Positions 58,280 through 64,000 of a DNA stretch of 64,000 nucleotides are shown here, in pieces (the first letter of the stretch is position 1; each line of letters starts with the position of its first letter). A program made the translations under genes and the position numbers. The notes under the pieces are model-generated. The model saw only the letters and a list, made by a program, of their open reading frames with translations. It had not been told where the DNA came from and did not search any database. Origin of the DNA: Darksidea phi (Eukaryota > Ascomycota > Dothideomycetes > Pleosporales > Lentitheciaceae); NCBI GenBank assembly GCA_030770425.1, contig JASJFT010000013.1, forward strand, positions 62,001-126,000, in the 5' to 3' direction.

Positions 58280-59597
58280 TCAAAACTTGCTATACGCCAT
58301 ATCCGGGTACGTGATTGAGGGCGCTGGCGCTAGCGATGGCGAAAACTTTTCGTCTTTTGGTGGTACTGGCGGGGGAAACTCCTCCTTGAGGAGTCCAAAT
58401 TCATCATCAAAAGTTGCCTTCTCACCTCCCTTCCATGTTCCTACCGTGATGCTGATGAACATCTCTTTGGTATGCATAAAAGCACCCCTCTTGCTACTCT
58501 TGCTGTTACGCCCAGACTTTCTCGGGCCAAGGTTCAGCGCTTCTCTCGTGCGGTTGCGCTGGGCTTGTGAAAAGAGTGGGCGGAGGGTCGGTAGGCAGGC
58601 GCAAAGGATTCCGACGTTGGCTTCGATTATGGACCAGGTGTTGACGTTGAGGGAATCGTAGGAGATGTCTGTGGACTTGTTGATAACGACGAGGTAGTGG
58701 AAGCGAATGATGGCGCAGATGGTGCCTAGAACACCGAGACCAAAGATCGCGTAGACGCTTAGACGTTCTCGTAGTGGGCGAGGGATGGAAAGGATGAGTT
58801 TGTAGGGGAGTAGAAGGATCCATATATCGACTGCGATGTGGAAACCAGAGGTCACTGAAAATGTCAGATAAGAAAATCTAACAGTGGAGAGTCGCATACT
58901 GTAGAAGAAGGCGGCGGTGTTGATGCAACGACCTGAAGTCTGGCCCGTGAGATCCCATACTTTGGACAGTGGGGTACATTGTGCGGGAACGACGACGATG
59001 AGGATAAACTGATATGCTGCGAGCAGGCAGATGGTGCCCTTGCAAAGTCGTTCAAAGGTTTTGTTCACAGCTATAGTAGCTGTCAGTTGTGGAAAGCAAG
59101 CAGCCAATGGTTTAGGCATACCTATTCGCAAGTAGATCATCAAAATGGAGATCTTGATCAATGTCACGATGCCCTTGTATAGAACGATTACGACGAGGGT
59201 CATCTGCGTAATGGTGAGTTTAATATTTAGATTGCTACTTGACTGGGAACATACCTTGATGCTAGCAATGGCTTGTTGTGCTGTGACCGTGGCGGTATGG
59301 GCGCCCCAGCCGTTCTCTTCGATGTTGACGATATACAAGACTAGGTAAATTATGGTCAAGACGGCTGCCGATATCATAGCCCAGTCCTCGAGACCCATGT
59401 TCCGGACGATGAAGGCGCGCGTATATATCCGGAGTGCGACGAACGTCACTGTAGACGATGAGCGATTGGCGTATGAGGGGTAATGGACGGCGCATACTCC
59501 CTATGAGCGTCGCCGCGATGGAGATCCCAACGCCTACATCCTGTCGCGCTTGTACCTCGCCCGGCGAGAACTTGGCTCCAATCCGATTGTCTGTCAT
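58280..59597 (-). CDS. Rhodopsin-domain seven-helix membrane protein (PTH11-like)
   Basis: This is an integral plasma-membrane protein of the fungal rhodopsin-domain family related to Pth11-type receptors. Exons 59597-59498, 59448-59255, 59203-59122, 59070-58900 and 58854-58280 (introns 49, 51, 51 and 45 nt) give 373 residues. Helices include VGVGISIAATLIG, WAMISAAVLTIIYLVLYIVN, LVVIVLYKGIVTLIKISILM, GTICLLAAYQFILIVVVP and SVYAIFGLGVLGTICAIIRF. The family hallmarks are GLEDW after helix 2, QCTPLSKVWD with GRCINTAAFFYMTSGFHIAVDIWIL, and NVNTWSIIEANVGILCACLPTLRP. It lacks the N-terminal CFEM domain of classical Pth11. The tail of about 90 residues is disordered. The ligand is unknown. The in-frame 51-nt intron is easy to miss. 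Confidence 0.92.
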
Positions 59598-60495
59598 TCC
59601 TGATGATCTTTAATGGATGGAGTAGGGGAGAAAGGAGAGAAGCAGAGGGCGTGCGCAAAAGTGAAAATGGAAGAATAGTGGCGCTATTGCCCGGCTATCT
59701 ATATCGATAGCAAGGCCAGCCATTATCTTACTAGTGAAACGATGGGTTGGATGTGCTGCAAAGCCGCAAGGCCATCACAAACGCAGACTCCATCAGCTGC
59801 AAGTGACGAACGCCTACAATGGGTAAAGCTGGTAAGGGCTGCCGGGGTTGGGACAGTGCGTGTGGAATTCGTGGGCTGCCAGGCTGTATCGGGACAAAGT
59901 AGGCGATAAATGCAGGTGGCGACAACTGCAAGCGATTGTTAGTCAAACAGCAAGCATTGTCGGGACGGCCAGGATGACTCGAAGGCAATGCTTGGTGATT
60001 AGCATGAACGTAGATTGCGTGGCTACTTCTAGATGTTAGGTCGCGATGCTCAAGGGATGCCTGGTTCTGTGTCACAGAGGGAAAACTGTAGGGGAGCTGG
60101 AAATCAGCAAAGCCAGCCGAAGACTCTCCGTACGTTGTCCACCGTATCCACGAGATAACAACGGTTGTACCCGTAGCGGTTGACAGCGGGCATTGCCCCA
60201 GCTCTCTGATGCTCCTAGTGTGCGAGGTGGGTTTCAGATGTCGTCCCAATTAAGCGGCCGCGCTAGCCCGATTGGGCGCGGCACACGTGGGAGTCGACGG
60301 CTTTGAGAGGCAGATAAGCATTTGAAACTGGGCAAGCATCGTAAAGGAGTGATAGAGTTTGTGGGGGGTAGGCGCGCATGTCGTGCAGCTAGTGCGACCG
60401 ATAATGCGGTCGATGAGCAAGCATACTTAGGCACCGCACCATTCCGAGTGCCAACCGTTCTCCCTTAGTCGGCCTCTTTGTACAACAATTCTGAC

Positions 60496-60862
60496 TGCGC
60501 AATGCAGCATTGATTGTGTTCCTCGTCTTCCGCCACGTTCCAAGCTAGTGGAGTCTCACCCTATTGCCTTTCTGTTCACTACATTACCATAGGCCCCATC
60601 TTAGTCTTATTTGGCTATGCTATCCGGGCATGAAATGTGCAAGATAGCATTGTGTTCCTCGTACTGTACAGAAAGCCTGGTGACCAATCATCTCGTCTAA
60701 CCCTTGCATAGTTACGATTCCTGGGTCCCACGTTCGTCCACTAGCTCTCCTGAAGGTTTTAGGCATCTACCATAGCCGACACAACATCCTCCCTTCTGGA
60801 GGCCGGACCACGGGTCTCAAACTTGCAGGGTTTTTTTCCCAGGAGGAATGCTGCATTGCGCA
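60496..60862. mobile_element. MITE-like element with 16-bp terminal inverted repeats
   Basis: The sequence TGCGCAATGCAGCATT at 60496-60511 is repeated exactly in inverted orientation at 60847-60862, delimiting 367 bp of non-coding DNA. A 14-bp direct repeat (ATTGTGTTCCTCGT) occurs inside, after the left arm and again near 60650. Size and structure fit a non-autonomous DNA transposon. No clear target-site duplication is visible, so the ends are uncertain. Confidence 0.5.
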
Positions 60863-61063
60863 ACTATGCTATTGTAGTAATGATATCTATAATAAAACTA
60901 TACATATCTGAAGACCAGCACTGATGTCATATTCCTATACACGCCATAACTGAATAGTTGACGTCGAAAAGCACCACTGATTCAATCGTCCGTCACGTGC
61001 ACGTCGGGTGGAGCGGCGAGGCCGGTCGACACTGGCTTCATCTAACACTAGGGTTCCGTAGTT

Positions 61064-61103
61064 GAGAGGCGGGAAAAGTGCATGAGAGGTGGGAAGAGTG
61101 CAT
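61064..61103. repeat. 20-bp tandem duplication, two copies
   Basis: The unit starting GAGAGGC(T)GGGAA and ending AGTGCAT occurs twice in tandem with two mismatches, in non-coding DNA. Confidence 0.85.
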
Positions 61104-62101
61104 GAACTTGCAGTTGCTGATACGTTTGCCACATGCTAGTCGAAGATGTAGCACTGCCCTTGAATATCTCGCCTCTTAGGGGTAGAGGCATCGGCTAAAC
61201 CGGTCACATAGCTTTAGAAGGACGATTATTGGAAACTTCCTGGGGCATCAAGCTTCGCACTTCTTCATGACTACTCAAACATGTTAGACAGGGGAGTTGT
61301 GGATGGTAACCTGGCCGACCTGGATTGGTTCGGGCCAGCCGCATCGGTTATGTTTTGCCAGGTCATATCTCTCCAATCAAGCTCCCGCAATTAAATCCGG
61401 CGCGTCATCTTTTTTTGGGAGGTATCGCACTAGCCCGCTTCACTCTTGAGGCATATCACCAGGGCGAGAGGAGGGCGCTGTGGGACCATAGGCCGCTTTT
61501 CCATCACGTTAAAAGTCGCTAGCGTCTTGCTGAATCGCTTAAGGTTAGGGGAAGTAAGGTAACGGAAGAATAGCTCACGATTCGTAGATAGAAGAATAAG
61601 ATATTGAACTCAGGAATATGGGACAATTTCAGGTCGGCTTTAGAATCAGCGCAAATCGATAAAGCCAAACCTATCACTCTGGTTGGGAGCGTCATGCACC
61701 AGGATGTCGCGGTTCCGAAAGATAAAACAATGGACCACGAAGCATACGGGGATGGGAGAAGAAGCAGGAATCGATCCGAGAAAGACGTTGGAGAGCTATT
61801 TTGGTGTTTGCGCAATAATGGACCGCCGAATGCACGGCTTGGCGTATGAGTCGACCCGTGCCTCGTTCGGATTTCTATCCTGCACGCGGCGCACCCAACG
61901 CAGCATCCAAACACAACGCCTCCCATTGGCGCACACTCAAACTGTTCGACCGACTCGTGAATGGACACGTATCAGCGATCTTCAAATCGATAAGACTCTT
62001 GTAGCCCCACCGCCCTTCCAAGGTGCAATCTGTCAACCCATTCGGAACCACCATACATGTGAGCACTTGCACCACGGGGTGCCGGGTTCCGACTTTCAAA
62101 C

Positions 62102-63186
62102 ATGTCTGCACAACCCGACATCTCAATCACCAATCCTCAGCCTCCCATCGGAAACCCAACATTCCGCCCTTTTACCCGTCTGCCGAAAGAATTGCGCCTG
62201 TTGGCATAGCGCCACGCACTCCATCGCCATCACGTCATCAAACTCCACTGGAAGGCCCCACGACATTCCACGACCGTGTGATAGCACTCGATGGTGGCCC
62301 AAAAAATTCAAGCGACGACATTGCCCGCTACCGCATCACCATCGATGGCGCCCAATCTTTCAGTAAACTCCTTCATGTGTGCAGGGAATCTCGCGAAGAG
62401 ACTTTGATGTACTACCGTGTACATATTCCCTGTAGGTTCATGCACGCAAACTCTTGGGGCATCGGCTCAAATTTGATTCGCGCGACCGCGGACACCATGT
62501 TAGGAGAAGCAGAAGGCGGAGCAGAGGCAGCCACGAAGCCTGGCACGTTTTACTTCAATCCTGATTGGGACTTTCCGCAAATAACCTGTTGGCCTGAAAT
62601 ATCACTTCTTCTACCACCATTGTACCATCTGAAGACTCAATACGACACACCCGGCGTTGGAGTCCTCAACATCGTGGTCGACTTGCGTTCACAGTATTTC
62701 CACAACGACAACTGCAACAGGTCTTTTCTTACAAGGGCTTGTCAATATTAGCGCGCATTCATCTCGGCATGTGTGTGGGTGGCTAATCCGACGAGGGTTG
62801 GTTCAACCGATCACTTCCGATTCGCGCCGAGATCCCGGCCTTCGACCTCCTCTCTCGAGATCCACGCCCCATATCCAAAGATTCGAGAAGGCAGTTTCTA
62901 ACTGGCCGGGGCAACACAACCTTCTTTGACTATGACCACTTTACGAACATGCTCTCTAGATTCTCCATCTCGCCGGCCGATATTTCAACGCAGTTCAAGT
63001 CCATGATCGCTACGAAGCTCGATACCGACGATATCCGGAGCTGAGTGGATGCGGAAAAAGCGCTGAAGAAGGATTGGGAGAGGTGGTGGCTCTATCGCGA
63101 CGAGCTGTCGACTCATGCGAAGGAGGTGTTGGCGGACGAGGATGTCGAAACGGCTTTTGGGTTCTGGCTATTTCCGCTTGAGGCCC

Positions 63187-63188
<2 letters not shown>
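62102..63188 (+). pseudogene. Broken 2EXR-domain gene
   Basis: This is a relic of the 2EXR family, abundant and of unknown function in filamentous ascomycetes. The start (62102) reads FRPFTRLPKELRLLA, the family's opening motif, but the expected Trp before RHAL is a TAG at 62207-62209. The frame then changes: FSKLLHVCRESREE, MYYRVHIPCRF and KPGTFYFNPDWDF are in another frame up to a TAG near 62750. A third frame continues with IPAFDLLSRDPRPIS and LDTDDIRS, then a TGA at 63042-63044, and DAEKALKKDWERWW. The sequence then enters a poly-G tract. Weak coding may resume after it (ANVGQFEDTFDTSM) to a TGA at 63495-63497. Confidence 0.7.
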
Positions 63189-63238
<50 letters not shown>

Positions 63239-63415
63239 GGGGGGGGGTGGGGCCTGTCCGGGGGGTGGGGCGGCCCCGCGGGGGTGAGGGGGGGGGGGNN
63301 NNNNNNNNGGGGCTTCGTTCTCCCGCTCAGTGTGGGTCTTGCTGTATGGTCGCGTCTCCGATTTGTGTGGGTTCGGGCCCCCCCGCGGCGGGCGGGGGGG
63401 GGGGGGGGGGGGGGG
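63189..63415. other. Poly-G tracts and N gap, probable assembly artefact
   Basis: There are 48 consecutive G at 63189-63236, more G-rich sequence, ten N at 63299-63308 and 22 G at 63394-63415. This is unlike the rest of the window and typical of low-quality read ends or scaffolding filler. Frames across it are meaningless. Confidence 0.85.
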
Positions 63416-64000
63416 TAAGGCAAATGTGGGCCAGTTTGAAGATACCTTTGATACGAGTATGCACTATCCAGAGCTTCTAGCAGCACACCTTCGTTGATCT
63501 GGGAGGGATTCTTCTATTCCGCTGCGCAGCTTGAGCATTTAACTATATCAACCGGACGGTTCGAGGAGCAAGCATCAGCCGCCGGGGGAACAACAGCGGC
63601 CCGGGAGATCCAGAGTTGTTTTTGGGAAGTTCATTTGTGTAGAAGACGGCCACATAGTTACTGCGATAAGCAGACAAAGCTTTGCACCAGTAAACCAAGC
63701 TTACCTAAAAGAGGTCCAGGAACGACAAAGGAGTCGTATAACTAGTCCGCACATCGCTGAATAATGATTTTTGTGCTGACAGCCAAGGAATCTCGACGCA
63801 GGCACAATGGGGCTGAACAAACACTCCCCTCCTCTCATTGGTCGAAAAGTCGACCCATCTGGGTCTGCCGTCAGCACCATCTTATACGCTCGGTCGCCCC
63901 CCACGATCAACTAGCCCTAACTGTGCGTTCTGTACGAAACATGGTCGAGATAGGGAAATACCAAGACTTTTGGTAAAGGTCGTAGTGTAGATTGAAGCTG
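63416..64000. other. Terminal region, no supported gene
   Basis: The first 80 bp may be the last coding remnant of the 2EXR gene. The remainder shows no recognisable gene up to the window end. Confidence 0.45.

Larger units (their letters stand above)
59598..62101. other. Intergenic region with a MITE-like element
   Basis: No supported gene in 2.5 kb. It contains the inverted-repeat element at 60496-60862 and a 20-bp tandem duplication at 61064-61103, both listed separately. Frames at 61604-61968 show no domain. Confidence 0.5.

Noticed and set aside
1..64000. Secondary-metabolite cluster, CRISPR array or prophage
   Set aside because: No polyketide synthase, peptide synthetase or terpene cyclase motif, no spaced direct repeats, and intron-rich eukaryotic gene structure throughout.

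Overview
The window is nuclear DNA of a filamentous ascomycete (Pezizomycotina; Dothideomycetes is the most likely class, but that is inference). The signs are short GT..AG introns, mostly 45-130 nt with CTAAC/CTGAC-like branch sites, and families typical of these fungi: Zn2Cys6 regulators with the fungal-specific domain, a HET-domain protein, a 2EXR relic, GPI-anchored wall proteins, a PTH11/rhodopsin-like membrane protein and a homeodomain-C2H2 regulator. No rRNA, convincing tRNA, CRISPR array or bacterial operon was seen. Exon borders below were placed by joining conserved protein blocks at GT/AG sites in phase; every spliced model closes in frame.

Left part (1-16 kb, all minus strand): RBM39/Rsd1-like splicing factor (2220-4123), fatty-acid 2-hydroxylase Scs7 (4691-5929), a 3.3 kb gap rich in simple repeats, a Zn2Cys6 regulator (9224-11677) and an intracellular GH2 beta-mannosidase (12724-15884).

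Middle-left (17.7-30.2 kb): several cell-surface genes, namely a thaumatin-like GPI protein, a cupredoxin GPI protein, a Kre9/Knh1-like Ser/Thr-rich GPI protein and a PAN-like secreted protein. Among them lie the centromere/Fanconi histone-fold protein CENP-X/Mhf2 and, on the plus strand, a MIF-type tautomerase-fold protein with long disordered tails. A decayed gene lies at 26.6-27.4 kb.

Centre (31.8-39.5 kb): a 651-residue membrane protein of unknown function, a 2.8 kb gene-poor gap, and a homeodomain-C2H2 regulator whose otherwise intact frame is broken by two UGA codons.

Right part (40-64 kb): an Osh1/2-type oxysterol-binding protein (ankyrin, PH, FFAT, ORD), the mitochondrial F1 assembly chaperone Atp12, two plus-strand Zn2Cys6 regulators, a HET protein with a ten-cysteine insert, a four-helix membrane protein, a secreted SnoaL-like protein and a rhodopsin-like seven-helix protein. 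The end of the window decays into a MITE-like element, a broken 2EXR gene and long poly-G/N tracts that look like assembly error.

Housekeeping genes (splicing, lipid hydroxylation, sterol transport, ATP synthase assembly, centromere) alternate with accessory and surface genes. No secondary-metabolite backbone gene or self-contained defence cluster was found. The observations most worth following are the MIF-like protein with an internal proline at the place of catalytic Pro1, the interrupted homeobox gene with its odd intron, and the HET protein with the cysteine-rich insert.
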